A DNA stretch of 64,000 nt from Kosakonia pseudosacchari (GCF_900184035.1 NZ_FXWP01000009.1:1-64000); one strand, 5' to 3'; shown: positions 9,654 to 20,592, counted from the stretch's first letter. Translations and numbers: made by a program. The notes: generated by a model not told the origin, from the sequence alone.

Positions 9654-10270
9654 TTGGCAATCCAGTTGTCCATCTTCAGCTTGATGCGCTGTTTGCCGTC
9701 ACTCAGCTCCATGTTGGCTGGCAGAGCAGGCTGGCTGTTGTCATATCCGCCATATACCACTTTCCAGCTTTTGCCGCCCTGGGTGTAGTTCAGCTCGCTC
9801 AGACGATATTGCGCATCGAGTTTATAATCGGTGGCATCGCCTGGCAGACCAAGGATCCACTGGCGCAGGCTGTTAAGCGGAATTGGCATGCCGGTCAGTT
9901 TGCCAATCATCTCTTCGGCATCATCGGCGGTATAACGTTTGCCTTTGTTGTCCACCAGTTGCACGTTACCCGGCTGGGCGTTCAGTTCCAGTTCAGTGCT
10001 GCCCAGCGGGTTGGTCAGCAACAGACGATAGCGATCCTGACCGGTTTGCTGCCAGAAGAAGCGGGCATACACTTTTTGCTCGTCAGAGATATAAGCGAAC
10101 GCGCCGCGCGTTTGATACTGATTTAAGCTGCGCACCTGTTGCTGGTGTTCGCGCCACTGCGGCGAATCCGGGCTTTGTCCTGGCCCTTTTGGCGCATTGA
10201 GCGTACAGGCGGTTAACACGAGGCTTGCCAGCGGCAGCAGGCGAATAAAGCGAAAGTCTGGCAGAGTCAT
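9650..10270 (-). CDS. lolB: Outer-membrane lipoprotein receptor LolB
   Basis: LolB accepts lipoproteins from the periplasmic carrier LolA and inserts them into the outer membrane. The 206-residue precursor has a lipoprotein signal peptide with the lipobox LTAC, the modified Cys being residue 22, and the residue after it (Thr) does not retain it in the inner membrane, consistent with outer-membrane location. The mature domain matches the LolA-like half-barrel ([21 protein letters not shown]). First gene of the lolB-ispE-prs unit, divergent from hemA. Confidence 0.96.
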   Translation of the reverse strand: MTLPDFRFIRLLPLASLVLTACTLNAPKGPGQSPDSPQWREHQQQVRSLNQYQTRGAFAYISDEQKVYARFFWQQTGQDRYRLLLTNPLGSTELELNAQPGNVQLVDNKGKRYTADDAEEMIGKLTGMPIPLNSLRQWILGLPGDATDYKLDAQYRLSELNYTQGGKSWKVVYGGYDNSQPALPANMELSDGKQRIKLKMDNWIAK

Positions 10271-10468
10271 AACGAGGGGAAATCCTTGCGAGGTTGCAGT
10301 ATTACGCTTAATGCTAGCGCCGCTCTGAAACAGCGTCTACGTTCAAGTTGTCTTAAATCATTAAATTACCAATTACTCCGAAAGGGTAGTGTCTCTTTTA
10401 TTGACCTCACTCATCCTGTATGATGCGTACAGTCTAACCTTATCAACGTTGGTACTATTCCCGCGCTC

Positions 10469-11725
10469 ATGACCCTTTTAGCTCTTGGCATCAATCACAA
10501 AACGGCTCCCGTTTCGTTGCGAGAACGCATTGCATTTTCGCCGGAAACGCTTGACCAGGCTTTAGAAAGCCTGCTGTCGCAGCCGATGGTGCAAGGCGGT
10601 GTGGTGCTGTCAACCTGCAACCGTACCGAGCTCTATCTGAGTGTTGAAGAGCGGGATAACCTGCAAGAAGCGCTGGTGCGCTGGCTGTGTGATTATCACC
10701 ATTTGCGTGAAGACGAAGTGCGCCAGAGTCTCTACTGGCACCAGGATAACGACGCCGTCAGCCATTTAATGCGCGTGGCGAGCGGGCTGGATTCGCTGGT
10801 CCTCGGCGAGCCGCAAATCTTGGGCCAGGTGAAAAAGGCGTTTGCCGATTCACAGCGCGGGCATGATAACGCCAGCGATCTGGAACGCATGTTCCAGAAA
10901 TCATTCTCCGTTGCCAAGCGTGTGCGCACGGAAACCGATATTGGTGCCAGTGCAGTATCGGTCGCTTTCGCTGCCTGTACGCTGGCGCGTCAAATCTTCG
11001 AATCCCTGGCGTCGGTCACCGTGCTGTTAGTGGGCGCGGGCGAAACTATTGAACTGGTTGCGCGCCACCTGCGCGAGCATAAAGTGCAGAAAATGATCAT
11101 CGCCAACCGTACGCGTGAACGCGCGCAGGTGCTGGCGGATGAAGTCGGTGCGGAAGTCATCTCGTTAAGCGACATTGATGAGCGTCTGAAAGACGCTGAT
11201 ATCGTGATCAGCTCCACCGCCAGCCCGCTGCCGATTATTGGTAAAGGGATGATGGAGCGCGCAATGAAAGCGCGGCGTAATCAGCCTGTTTTGCTGGTGG
11301 ATATTGCCGTGCCGCGCGATGTCGAGCCGGAAGTGGGCAAAGTGGCGAACGCTTATCTTTATAGCGTCGACGATCTGCAAAGCATTATTCAGCACAACCT
11401 GGCGCAGCGTAAAGCCGCTGCGGTGCAGGCGGAAACTATCGTCGCCCAGGAAACCAGTGAATTTATGGCCTGGCTGCGTGCGCAAAGCGCCAGCGAGACC
11501 ATTCGCGAATACCGCAGCCAGTCTGAAACGGCGCGCGATGAACTGACCGCCAAAGCGCTTGCCGCGCTTGAGCAGGGCGGCGATCCGCAAGCTATCATGC
11601 AAGACCTGGCGTGGAAACTGACCAACCGCCTTATCCACGCCCCAACCAAATCTCTTCAGCAGGCCGCCCGTGACGGGGATGATGAGCGCCTGCATATTCT
11701 GCGCAACAGCCTCGGGCTGGATTAG
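10469..11725 (+). CDS. hemA: Glutamyl-tRNA reductase
   Basis: HemA reduces glutamyl-tRNA(Glu) to glutamate-1-semialdehyde with NADPH, the first committed step of haem synthesis in the C5 pathway. The protein has 418 residues as in E. coli. The catalytic Cys50 sits in [10 protein letters not shown], the NADPH-binding Rossmann motif [13 protein letters not shown] lies near residue 190, and the C-terminal dimerisation helices are present. The N-terminus [14 protein letters not shown] is the region known in Salmonella to control proteolytic turnover by haem. First gene of the hemA-prfA-prmC-sirB2-sirB1-kdsA series. Confidence 0.98.
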   Translation: MTLLALGINHKTAPVSLRERIAFSPETLDQALESLLSQPMVQGGVVLSTCNRTELYLSVEERDNLQEALVRWLCDYHHLREDEVRQSLYWHQDNDAVSHLMRVASGLDSLVLGEPQILGQVKKAFADSQRGHDNASDLERMFQKSFSVAKRVRTETDIGASAVSVAFAACTLARQIFESLASVTVLLVGAGETIELVARHLREHKVQKMIIANRTRERAQVLADEVGAEVISLSDIDERLKDADIVISSTASPLPIIGKGMMERAMKARRNQPVLLVDIAVPRDVEPEVGKVANAYLYSVDDLQSIIQHNLAQRKAAAVQAETIVAQETSEFMAWLRAQSASETIREYRSQSETARDELTAKALAALEQGGDPQAIMQDLAWKLTNRLIHAPTKSLQQAARDGDDERLHILRNSLGLD

Positions 11726-11764
11726 CACAACACTCTCTTATTATTAAAAGGTGCATTTACGCCT

Positions 11765-12847
11765 ATGAAGCCTTCTATCGTTGCCAAACTGGAAGCCCTG
11801 CATGAGCGCCATGAAGAAGTTCAGGCGCTGCTCGGTGACGCGCAAACCATCGCCGACCAGGATAAATTCCGTGCGTTGTCACGTGAATACGCACAACTGA
11901 GCGATGTGTCGCGCTGTTTTACTGACTGGCAACAGGTTCAGGAAGATATCGAAACCGCGCAGATGATGCTCGATGACCCGGAAATGCGCGACATGGCGCA
12001 GGATGAACTGCGCGACGCGAAAGAAAAAAGCGAACAGCTTGAACAGCAGTTGCAACTGTTGCTGCTGCCAAAAGATCCCGATGATGAGCGCAACGCGTTT
12101 GTCGAAGTGCGCGCCGGAACCGGTGGCGACGAAGCCGCGCTGTTTGCCGGTGATTTGTTCCGTATGTACAGCCGTTATGCCGAATCCCGCCGCTGGCGCG
12201 TCGAGATCATGAGTGCTAACGAAGGTGAACACGGTGGCTTTAAAGAAGTGATCGCCAAAATCAGCGGCGAGGGCGTTTACGGTCGTCTGAAATTTGAATC
12301 CGGCGGTCATCGCGTTCAGCGCGTTCCGGCAACCGAATCGCAGGGTCGTATTCATACTTCTGCTTGCACCGTGGCCGTGATGCCGGAGCTGCCGGAAGCC
12401 GAAATGCCGGATATCAACCCGGCCGATCTGCGTATTGATACCTTCCGCTCTTCCGGCGCGGGCGGTCAGCACGTTAACACCACGGATTCCGCGATCCGTA
12501 TTACCCACCTGCCGACCGGGATTGTGGTCGAGTGCCAGGATGAACGTTCGCAGCATAAAAACAAAGCGAAAGCCTTGTCAGTGCTCGGTGCGCGCATCCA
12601 CGCGGCGGAAGCCGCGAAACGCCAGCAGGCAGAAGCCTCAACCCGCCGTAACCTGCTGGGCAGCGGCGATCGCAGCGATCGTAACCGCACCTATAACTTC
12701 CCGCAGGGCCGTGTGACCGATCACCGTATCAACGTCACCCTTTACCGCCTCGACGAAGTGATGGAAGGCAAGCTGGATATGCTGATCGAGCCGATTGTGC
12801 AGGAATATCAGGCCGACCAGCTGGCGGCGCTCTCCGAGCAGGAATAA
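11765..12847 (+). CDS. prfA: Peptide chain release factor 1
   Basis: RF1 recognises UAA and UAG stop codons and triggers peptide release. At 360 residues it has the E. coli length. The GGQ catalytic motif is in [10 protein letters not shown] (near residue 235) and the stop-codon recognition PxT region reads VPATES near residue 188. It follows hemA by 39 bases and its stop codon overlaps the prmC start (TAATG), fitting because PrmC methylates the glutamine of this very GGQ motif. Confidence 0.98.
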   Translation: MKPSIVAKLEALHERHEEVQALLGDAQTIADQDKFRALSREYAQLSDVSRCFTDWQQVQEDIETAQMMLDDPEMRDMAQDELRDAKEKSEQLEQQLQLLLLPKDPDDERNAFVEVRAGTGGDEAALFAGDLFRMYSRYAESRRWRVEIMSANEGEHGGFKEVIAKISGEGVYGRLKFESGGHRVQRVPATESQGRIHTSACTVAVMPELPEAEMPDINPADLRIDTFRSSGAGGQHVNTTDSAIRITHLPTGIVVECQDERSQHKNKAKALSVLGARIHAAEAAKRQQAEASTRRNLLGSGDRSDRNRTYNFPQGRVTDHRINVTLYRLDEVMEGKLDMLIEPIVQEYQADQLAALSEQE

Positions 12848-13686
12848 TGGATTATCAACAGTGGTTGCGTCAGGCGATAAATGAGCTGGCCGCGAGTGAA
12901 AGCCCGCGCCGCGATGCGGAGATCCTGCTGGGTTTTGTTACTGGCAAATCGCGCACATTTATTCTCGCGTTTGGCGAAACTTTGCTTGAAGCCGGGCAAT
13001 TGCAACAGCTGGCGACATTACTGGCTCGTCGTGTGAATGGCGAGCCGGTAGCGCATCTGATTGGCGTTCGCGAGTTCTGGTCATTGCCGCTGTTTGTCTC
13101 TCCGGTAACCCTTATTCCACGGCCTGATACCGAGTGCCTGGTAGAACAGGCGCTGGCGCGTCTTCCTTCCTCACCGTGTCGCATTCTCGATTTAGGCACC
13201 GGCACTGGCGCCATTGCGCTGGCGCTGGCGAGCGAACGCCCGGACTGCAACGTCACGGCTGTCGATCTGATTCAGGATGCGGTGGCGCTGGCACAACGCA
13301 ACGCCGAACATCTGAACATCACCAATATTGAGATCCTGCAAAGCCGCTGGTTCAGCGCGCTTGACGGACAGCAATTTGCCATGATTGTCAGCAATCCGCC
13401 TTACATTGATGAGCATGATCCGCATCTTGCGCAGGGCGATGTGCGTTTTGAACCGCTCAGTGCGCTGGTGGCGGCCGACAACGGGCTGGCAGATTTACAG
13501 ACCATTATTGATGATGCCCGCCAGCATGTGTTGCCCGGCGGCTGGCTGCTGCTGGAACATGGCTGGCAACAGGGGGCAGATGTTCGCGCTATCTTCGCAC
13601 ATTACGGCTGGCAGCACGTCGCAACGTGCCGGGATTATGGTGATAACGAACGCCTGACGCTGGGACAATGGCCGTTGCAGGAGTAA
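12847..13686 (+). CDS. prmC: Peptide chain release factor N5-glutamine methyltransferase
   Basis: PrmC (HemK) methylates the GGQ glutamine of RF1 and RF2 using S-adenosylmethionine, raising termination efficiency. The SAM-binding motif LDLGTGTGAIALALASE is near residue 115 and the active-site SNPPYIDE near residue 181; both are intact. 279 residues. It starts within the prfA stop codon and is followed after 6 bases by sirB2. Confidence 0.98.
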   Translation: MDYQQWLRQAINELAASESPRRDAEILLGFVTGKSRTFILAFGETLLEAGQLQQLATLLARRVNGEPVAHLIGVREFWSLPLFVSPVTLIPRPDTECLVEQALARLPSSPCRILDLGTGTGAIALALASERPDCNVTAVDLIQDAVALAQRNAEHLNITNIEILQSRWFSALDGQQFAMIVSNPPYIDEHDPHLAQGDVRFEPLSALVAADNGLADLQTIIDDARQHVLPGGWLLLEHGWQQGADVRAIFAHYGWQHVATCRDYGDNERLTLGQWPLQE

Positions 13687-13692
13687 CAGGCA

Positions 13693-14085
13693 ATGAACGT
13701 TTTTAACGTGCTGATTACATTGCATTTGACCTCTGTTGCACTCACCATTAGCCTGTTCGTTTTACGTTACTGGTGGCGTTGGTCGGGCGATCCGCGTATT
13801 AACGCCCGCTGGGTGCGGGTAGTGCCGCACACGGTGGATACCGTGCTGCTGCTGAGCGGCGCCGGGTTGATGTGGGTAACAGGCTATTTGCCATTTACGG
13901 TTAAAGGCGCATGGCTGACTGAAAAGCTGTTTGGCGTTATCATCTACATCGTTTTGGGTTTTATTGCGCTGGGGCGACATCGCCCGCGCAGCCAGCAAAC
14001 CGGTTTTATCGCCTTTTTGCTGGGGCTGGTGGTGCTGTACATCATCATTAAACTCGCCGCCACAAAAGTACCGATACTGGGGTAA
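13693..14085 (+). CDS. sirB2: SirB2-family inner-membrane protein
   Basis: A 130-residue protein of the SirB/YchQ family with four predicted membrane helices (about residues 4-22, 43-65, 77-95, 104-122) and short basic loops. The biochemical role is unknown; the name comes from Salmonella, where the locus was first linked to invasion-gene regulation, an effect not explained at protein level. It sits between prmC and sirB1 with spacings of 6 and 3 bases, so it is cotranscribed. Confidence 0.9.
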   Translation: MNVFNVLITLHLTSVALTISLFVLRYWWRWSGDPRINARWVRVVPHTVDTVLLLSGAGLMWVTGYLPFTVKGAWLTEKLFGVIIYIVLGFIALGRHRPRSQQTGFIAFLLGLVVLYIIIKLAATKVPILG

Positions 14086-14088
14086 GAC

Positions 14089-14898
14089 ATGAGATCGTTA
14101 GCTGATTTCGAATTTAACAAAGCGCCGTTATGCGACGGGATGATCCTTGTTTCCGAGCTGATTCGCGATGACTTTCCTTCGCAATATGTGCAAGACGAAC
14201 TGGAGCGGTTGCTCAGTCTGGCTCGTGAGGAGATAGGTCAGGCAAAGCCTCAGGACTGGCAACTGGAAAAACTCGTTGAGCTGTTTTACGGCGAATGGGG
14301 TTTTAAAGATACGCGTGGCGTGTACCGTCTATCTGACGCGCTATGGCTGGATAAAGTGCTGCAAAACCGTCAGGGCAGCGCGGTATCACTGGGCGCGATT
14401 TTATTGTGGGTCGCCGGTCAACTGGATATTCCGCTGACGCCGGTGATTTTCCCGACTCAGCTTATTTTGCGCGCCGAATGGCTGGATGGCGAAATGTGGC
14501 TGATTAACCCCTTTAACGGCGACACGCTGGATGAACACACGCTGGAAGTGTGGCTGAAAGGCAATATCAGCCCTGTTGCCGAGCTGTTTAATGAAGATCT
14601 TGATGAAGCCGACAATGCCGAAGTGATCCGCAAACTGCTGGATACATTGAAGTCGGCGCTGATGGAAGAGCAGCAGATGGAACTGGCATTGCGCGCCAGT
14701 GAAGCGCTGTTGCAGTTCAATCCCGAAGATCCGTATGAGATCCGCGATCGCGGTCTGATTTACGCGCAGCTGGATTGCGACCATGTGGCGCTGAATGATT
14801 TGAACTACTTTGTAGAGCAGTGTCCTGAGGATCCGATAAGCGAAATGATCCGCGCGCAAATCAATTCGATTGCGCACAAGCAGATTACCCTGCATTAA
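14089..14898 (+). CDS. sirB1: SirB1 family protein (transglutaminase-like and TPR domains)
   Basis: A 269-residue soluble protein. The N-terminal two thirds belong to the transglutaminase-like SirB1 family (GSAVSLGAILLWVAGQLDIPLTPVIFP), apparently without an obvious catalytic Cys in that motif. The C-terminal part is a tetratricopeptide-like region (ALRASEALLQFNPEDPYEIRDRGLIYAQL). Function unknown. It is the penultimate gene of the hemA operon, 36 bases before kdsA. Confidence 0.9.
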   Translation: MRSLADFEFNKAPLCDGMILVSELIRDDFPSQYVQDELERLLSLAREEIGQAKPQDWQLEKLVELFYGEWGFKDTRGVYRLSDALWLDKVLQNRQGSAVSLGAILLWVAGQLDIPLTPVIFPTQLILRAEWLDGEMWLINPFNGDTLDEHTLEVWLKGNISPVAELFNEDLDEADNAEVIRKLLDTLKSALMEEQQMELALRASEALLQFNPEDPYEIRDRGLIYAQLDCDHVALNDLNYFVEQCPEDPISEMIRAQINSIAHKQITLH

Positions 14899-14925
14899 AG
14901 ATTTGTTCCGATTCACACTCGATAA

Positions 14926-15786
<861 letters not shown>

Positions 15787-15788
15787 GC

Positions 15789-15820
15789 AAAAAAACCCCG
15801 CGAGTGCGGGGTTTTTTATT
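15789..15820. terminator. Bidirectional terminator between kdsA and chaA
   Basis: AAAAAAACCCCGC-GAGT-GCGGGGTTTTTT, immediately after the kdsA stop and 9 bases before the end of the convergent chaA gene. A/T runs on both sides allow it to serve both genes. Confidence 0.9.
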
Positions 15821-15828
15821 TCTGCCTG

Positions 15829-16929
15829 TCAGGCAAATATCGTCATCAGATACGCTGCGAATAGCGCCAGGTGCGCCGCGCCATTAAGCACATTGGTACG
15901 CCCGGTAGAGAACGATATCTGGCACAGTAGCAGCGAGGCGACCATAACTATCATTTCCGGCGCGCCAAGGCCGAACACCAGGTCATTACCGGTTAGCCAC
16001 GCAATTAAGGTCACCACCGGGACGGTGAGGGAAATCGTTGCCAGCACCGAGCCAAAGAACAGGTTCATTGCGCGCTGTACCTGATTGTTCAGCACCGCTT
16101 TTAACGCACCTAACCCTTCCGGCGAGAGGATCAGCAGCGCTACCAGGAAACCGGTAAATGCCACCGGCGCATTCATTTCTGTCAGCAGCGCTTCAAGCGG
16201 CGTCGCATTCATCTTCGTCACGGCAATGACCGCAACCAGATGGATAATCAGCCACAGCGTGTGCCACAGATTTCCGTGCGCGGACGGTTTGCCGTGGTGC
16301 GGATCGTCATCATCGCTTTCGTCTTCATGTTCATACACGAACAAGCTCTGGTGCGTTTTGGTCTGAATAAGCAAAAACACGCCGTACATGGCAGCCGAGA
16401 TCAACGCCACCAGCAGCGACTGACCCGTCGTAAAATTGCCCTGTGGCAGCGCCATCGGGAAAACCAGCACAATAATCGCCAGCGGAAACAGGGCGATAAG
16501 ATACTGTTTAATACCAAACAGATTCATATATTGCGTGGCGAACTTGCGCCCGCCCAGCAACAGCGAAAAGCCCACCAGACCGCCGGTAACAATCATGATG
16601 ATGGAATAGAGCGTGTCACGCATTAGCGTCGGCGCGGCGTCGCCCGTTGCCATCAATGCGGAAATCAGACTGACTTCGAGGATAACCACCGACAGGCTGA
16701 GGATCAGTGAACCATAGGGCTCACCAAGCCGATGGGCAAGCACGTCGGCGTGGCGCACCACGCTAAACGCGCTGGATAAGATACCAACCAGTGCTAATAA
16801 ATTAATGCCGATAACCGCTGGTAGTGACTGCGAATCTCCCCAGAAAAGCAGCACCGCCAGCGCCAGAACCGGGAAAATAAGGGATGTCTCCTTGTGGCGG
16901 GTTTTCACCGCCTCGTGCGTTGTTGTCAT
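15829..16929 (-). CDS. chaA: Sodium-potassium/proton antiporter ChaA
   Basis: ChaA is an inner-membrane cation/proton exchanger of the CaCA superfamily moving Na+, K+ and Ca2+ out at alkaline pH. The 366-residue protein has about eleven hydrophobic segments. A long acidic cytoplasmic loop (YEHEDESDDDDPHHG, near residue 200) separates the halves, and the family repeat sequences (SLSVVILEVSLI and LLILSPEGLGAL) are present. Convergent with kdsA and divergent from chaB. Confidence 0.95.
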   Translation of the reverse strand: MTTTHEAVKTRHKETSLIFPVLALAVLLFWGDSQSLPAVIGINLLALVGILSSAFSVVRHADVLAHRLGEPYGSLILSLSVVILEVSLISALMATGDAAPTLMRDTLYSIIMIVTGGLVGFSLLLGGRKFATQYMNLFGIKQYLIALFPLAIIVLVFPMALPQGNFTTGQSLLVALISAAMYGVFLLIQTKTHQSLFVYEHEDESDDDDPHHGKPSAHGNLWHTLWLIIHLVAVIAVTKMNATPLEALLTEMNAPVAFTGFLVALLILSPEGLGALKAVLNNQVQRAMNLFFGSVLATISLTVPVVTLIAWLTGNDLVFGLGAPEMIVMVASLLLCQISFSTGRTNVLNGAAHLALFAAYLMTIFA

Positions 16930-17204
16930 TATGATGCTCCATCACAGTGCAGGTGTTTGCGAATTATAGATACAAAAAGAACGGCTCATAAAATAACAAA
17001 AATCACTGTTTTCATGGGGTTTTTTACGTAGTTTTACCCTCAGCGCTTCGTTTTGTTATCAACTAAATAAAATGTCCACTCTCGTTTAATTTGTGTTTAT
17101 CTTACAGTGAGATAACGATGACTTTCTGGCAATTTATTTCCCTTCCCTGGCGTACCCGGCGTTTGTCGTCCAGGCTTATTTCTTTAAGCTAAAAGGAGCG
17201 TGAA

Positions 17205-17435
17205 ATGCCGTATAAAGCGAAGTCCGATCTGCCAGAGAGCGTGCAACATGTATTGCCTGCCCATGCGCAGGAAATTTATAAAGAGGCGTTTAACAGCGCC
17301 TGGGAGCAATATAAGGATAAAGACGATCGCAAGGGCGACGCCAGCCGCGAAGAGACGGCGCACCGCGTTGCCTGGGCTGCGGTAAAAAATGATTATCAGA
17401 AAGGTGACGATGATAAATGGCATAAAAAGAAGTAA
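17205..17435 (+). CDS. chaB: Cation transport regulator ChaB
   Basis: A 76-residue soluble, highly charged protein (MPYKAKSDLPESVQHVLPAHAQEIY...) of the ChaB family, historically described as a regulator of ChaA activity; the mechanism is not known. The AAAAGGAGCGTGAA ribosome site is strong. A 24-codon mini-ORF (17118-17192) ends directly in front of this ribosome site. Between chaA and chaC as in E. coli. Confidence 0.94.
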   Translation: MPYKAKSDLPESVQHVLPAHAQEIYKEAFNSAWEQYKDKDDRKGDASREETAHRVAWAAVKNDYQKGDDDKWHKKK

Positions 17436-17606
17436 CGCGCTGAAATAATTACTTTTCGCCATTTATAGCTCTATTCGATGGATTGACGCTATTGCCAGCG
17501 GCCTGTGAATTGCATAAGGTCGTAGTAAGCTGCGCTTAAAGCAGCATTTGCCGGGAAGGCAGCAGTTGAGCAGTCGCACGGAAGCAGGCAGTGGCGGAGG
17601 TAAAAG

Positions 17607-18305
17607 ATGTTAACGCGTGATTTTTTGCGAACAGCGGATTGCAAAACGGCATTCGGCGATATTGACGAGTCGTTACTTTGGTCGGCGGAACAGCGAGCGG
17701 CATCGCTTGCGGCGACGCTGGCATGTCGGCCGGACGATGGCCCGGTGTGGATTTTTGGTTATGGGTCGCTGATGTGGAACCCGGCGCTGGAGTTTAACGA
17801 ATCCTGCACCGGTACGCTGACGGGCTGGCATCGCGCATTTTGCCTGCGCTTGACCGCCGGTCGCGGCACCGCCTGTCAGCCTGGCCGCATGCTGGCCCTT
17901 AAAGAGGGGGGGCGCACCACGGGCGTGGCGTACCGTTTATCCGACGACACCTTGCATGATGAGCTGACGCTGCTGTGGAAACGCGAAATGATCACCGGCT
18001 GTTACATGCCAAGCTGGTGCAAACTGGCGCTGGACGATGGCCGCACGGTGAATGCGCTGGTGTTTATTATGGATCCGCGCCATCCGCTGTACGAATCCGA
18101 CACGCGTGCGCAGACTATCGCCCCGCTGATTGCCGCCGCCAGCGGCCCCCTCGGCACGAATGCGCAGTATCTTTTTTCACTGGAACAGGAGCTGATTAAG
18201 CTCGGCATGCAGGATGATTGCCTGAACGATCTGGTGGGGAAGGTGCGTTTGCTACTGGAGGGAGAAAAACCAGGCCCCGAAATGCAGCCTGGTTTTGCCT
18301 GCTAA
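17607..18305 (+). CDS. chaC: Glutathione-specific gamma-glutamylcyclotransferase ChaC
   Basis: ChaC cleaves glutathione to 5-oxoproline and Cys-Gly, so it belongs to glutathione turnover in the cytosol. The 232-residue protein carries the substrate-binding IFGYGSLMWNP motif near residue 48 and the general-base glutamate in LLWKREMITGCY near residue 128. The gene ends 9 bases before the convergent DUF1883 gene. Confidence 0.95.
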   Translation: MLTRDFLRTADCKTAFGDIDESLLWSAEQRAASLAATLACRPDDGPVWIFGYGSLMWNPALEFNESCTGTLTGWHRAFCLRLTAGRGTACQPGRMLALKEGGRTTGVAYRLSDDTLHDELTLLWKREMITGCYMPSWCKLALDDGRTVNALVFIMDPRHPLYESDTRAQTIAPLIAAASGPLGTNAQYLFSLEQELIKLGMQDDCLNDLVGKVRLLLEGEKPGPEMQPGFAC

Positions 18306-18314
18306 CCGCAACCG

Positions 18315-18560
18315 TTAAGCGGCGACGTAGCTGATCGAGTGCTCCAGCGACTGGCTGTGACTGTCGATCAGCACACTCCAGACGCCGCTGTACGGCACAG
18401 CCAGATAGGCGCTTGCGCGATTCTGGACACTCAGAATATCCGTTTGAGCGTTCGGCGTTCGGCTCTTCTCGCTCATCAAATGAATGTGACAACTTTCGGA
18501 ACAACGAACAACTACTGTATCCCCACCAAATAACTTCAGACTTGCTTTTACCACCGCCAT
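18315..18560 (-). CDS. DUF1883-like small protein
   Basis: An 81-residue cytosolic protein. The C-terminal half (ASAYLAVPYSGVWSVLIDSHS) resembles the DUF1883 beta-sandwich, in which a small molecule-like or peptide signal is shown by a VP-x-x-G-x-W-x-VxID pattern. The N-terminal half has a VVRCSESCHIHLM strand with two Cys. No partner gene is obvious: it lies convergent to chaC and downstream of the chemoreceptor in the same direction. Absent at this place in E. coli. Function unknown; assignment to DUF1883 is by motif only. Confidence 0.65.
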   Translation of the reverse strand: MAVVKASLKLFGGDTVVVRCSESCHIHLMSEKSRTPNAQTDILSVQNRASAYLAVPYSGVWSVLIDSHSQSLEHSISYVAA

Positions 18561-18736
18561 TTTTAACCCCGTAGTTTTTTAACAACGCGATCCGTGCGGG
18601 AAGGATCCCCGTGCGTGATTTTGTTCACAATTCACTCAGTGCATAACACCAAACGGAAGGGGTTCGAATGCTGATTTTGATCAAATAATGACGTAACGAT
18701 TAAACAAAAATTACATTATTCGGCGGGGAAAGAAGT

Positions 18737-18767
18737 CGGCGCGTAAAACCGTGGTTAAAACGCGCCG
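18737..18767 (-). terminator. Stem-loop behind the chemoreceptor gene
   Basis: CGGCGCGT (18737-18744) pairs with ACGCGCCG (18760-18767), with a further AACC/GGTT pairing inside the loop. It begins 9 bases after the chemoreceptor stop on the minus strand. There is no real U-tract, so it may be a weak terminator or an mRNA 3' stabiliser. Confidence 0.5.
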
Positions 18768-18775
18768 ATAAAAGA

Positions 18776-20560
18776 TTAAATGCGGAAATGACCGGCCGTT
18801 TCAGCAAGCTCGGTCGCCTGCGTGCGCAGCGCGCCAGCGGCGGCGGTCGATTCAACCACCAGTTCCGCGTTTTGCTGCACCATGCGGTCCAGATCAAGTA
18901 CCGCATGGTTGATTTCCTGAATGCCTTTCATCTGCTCGCTGGTGGCAACGGAGATTTCACGCATAATCACCGACACACTGTCGATACTGGCGACAATATC
19001 GGTCATGCTGTCACCCGCCAGGCGGACAAAACGTGAACCAGTCGCCACGCTTTCGGTGGTGGTGTCGATCAATGTTTTGATCTCTTTCGCCGCTTGTGCG
19101 CTTCGGCTTGCCAGATTACGCACTTCGCCAGCGACCACCGCGAAACCGCGCCCCTGTTCGCCTGCACGGGCCGCTTCAACCGAGGCGTTGAGCGCCAGAA
19201 TATTGGTCTGGAACGCAATACCGTCAATTACGCTTGTGATATCGCCAATTTTTGCCGAAGCCACTTCAATCGACTGCATCGTGTTGATTGCCTGCGTCAC
19301 GACCTGGCCGCCGCGCGATGCCGCCTGGGACGCCACATGCGCCTGATCGTTGGCCTGTGCTGCCGCGTCTGTAGACTGCGCCACCGACGCCGTGATTTGC
19401 TCGACCGCACTGGCCGTTTCGCGCAGACTGGAGGCGGCTTGTTCGGTTCGCCCGGAGAGATCCTGGTTGCCGGCGGCAATCTGTTGTGCGGCCACTTGTA
19501 CCGAGTTGCTGGAATCGCGCAGTTTTACCATCACTACCGAAAGCTTGTCGCTAAAAGCGTTAAAGGCATGTGCTATTTGCGAAACCTCGTCATGGCCGTC
19601 TACTGGTAAGCGCTGCGAGAGATCGTTGGTGCCGCTGCTGATGGCGTTCATGGCATCGCGTACCGTCAGCAGACGTTTCAGCAGGGTGGCGACAATCCAG
19701 TGCATCAAGGCACCCGCGATAAGTACCAGCACAATTAACGACAGCGCAGAGGCTTTCAGTTGTGCGCGTAACCCTGCGGTAGAATCAGCGCTATCAAGCG
19801 CCACCGCCAGCAGCCAGTTGGTGCCTTTCACCGGGCTTGCCAGCAGCACTTTATCTTCGCCGGCATAAACACCTTCTACCCGTTTTCCTGCCCGCAACTG
19901 CTCGAAGCTGACACCGCCAATCGCCTCGGAGAAGGGCTTCATGGTCAGTTTGTCGTTGGCAGCGGCAATCACTGAACCATCACTCGCCAGCAACATGCCG
20001 GTACTGTTCGGTGTTGGGCTGATACCGCGCACGTTAGCTACCACGCTATCCATCGATACATCGCCTGCGACCACGGCTTTTAACGTCCCGTTCTCTTTGA
20101 CCGGGACGGCAAACGTCACCACCAGCGCACCGGTGCTGGCGTCAACATAAGGTGCAGTAACGACAGGCGCGTCGGCTTTTACTACTTGCTGATACCACGG
20201 ACGGATTGTCGGGTCGTAATCTGCCGGCACGCCGCCCGGATCGGAGAATTTGGCGGTTTTTGTCGCATAGCCGACATAGACGTTGATAAATCCACCGGCG
20301 CGCGCGATCTGCGCGAAAACCGGCACGGGATCGTCGGTTAACGCCACGCTTTGCAACGAGGCAATCATGTTCATTTTGCTGGCGACCCAGTCGGCAATCG
20401 CAATGCTGTGACTGGCGCTGGTGCTGGAGAGAATATCCTGCTGGGTTTGTTGGCTGTGCTGGCTGGTTACCTGATAGTTAATAATGGTGTTAAGCAGCAA
20501 AGCGCCGGCGAGACACCCCGCCGTGGCTGCAATAATACGGGACTTAATCGATCTGAACAT
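18776..20560 (-). CDS. Methyl-accepting chemotaxis protein with amino-acid-type dCache domain
   Basis: A 594-residue transmembrane chemoreceptor. Membrane helices at about 8-30 and 272-295 flank a periplasmic dCache_1 domain, followed by HAMP (about 296-350) and a cytoplasmic signalling domain with the hairpin tip EIEVASAKIGDITSVIDGIAFQTNILALNASVEA. In the dCache domain the residues Tyr115, Arg120, Trp122, Tyr123, Tyr138 and Asp167 reproduce the spacing of the amino-acid-binding motif known from Pseudomonas PctA, so an amino acid ligand is likely. There is no C-terminal NWETF-type pentapeptide (it ends AGHFRI), so CheR/CheB tethering is not expected. A sigma-28-like promoter lies upstream. 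Confidence 0.93.
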   Translation of the reverse strand: MFRSIKSRIIAATAGCLAGALLLNTIINYQVTSQHSQQTQQDILSSTSASHSIAIADWVASKMNMIASLQSVALTDDPVPVFAQIARAGGFINVYVGYATKTAKFSDPGGVPADYDPTIRPWYQQVVKADAPVVTAPYVDASTGALVVTFAVPVKENGTLKAVVAGDVSMDSVVANVRGISPTPNSTGMLLASDGSVIAAANDKLTMKPFSEAIGGVSFEQLRAGKRVEGVYAGEDKVLLASPVKGTNWLLAVALDSADSTAGLRAQLKASALSLIVLVLIAGALMHWIVATLLKRLLTVRDAMNAISSGTNDLSQRLPVDGHDEVSQIAHAFNAFSDKLSVVMVKLRDSSNSVQVAAQQIAAGNQDLSGRTEQAASSLRETASAVEQITASVAQSTDAAAQANDQAHVASQAASRGGQVVTQAINTMQSIEVASAKIGDITSVIDGIAFQTNILALNASVEAARAGEQGRGFAVVAGEVRNLASRSAQAAKEIKTLIDTTTESVATGSRFVRLAGDSMTDIVASIDSVSVIMREISVATSEQMKGIQEINHAVLDLDRMVQQNAELVVESTAAAGALRTQATELAETAGHFRI

Positions 20561-20592
20561 AGTTATAGTACCTGCTGTGTTGTCTTAAAGGG

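Noticed and set aside
10401-10424. TTGACC and TATGAT upstream of hemA as a promoter
   Set aside because: The spacing is only 12 bases, so the two boxes cannot form one sigma-70 promoter; I did not assign the hemA start.
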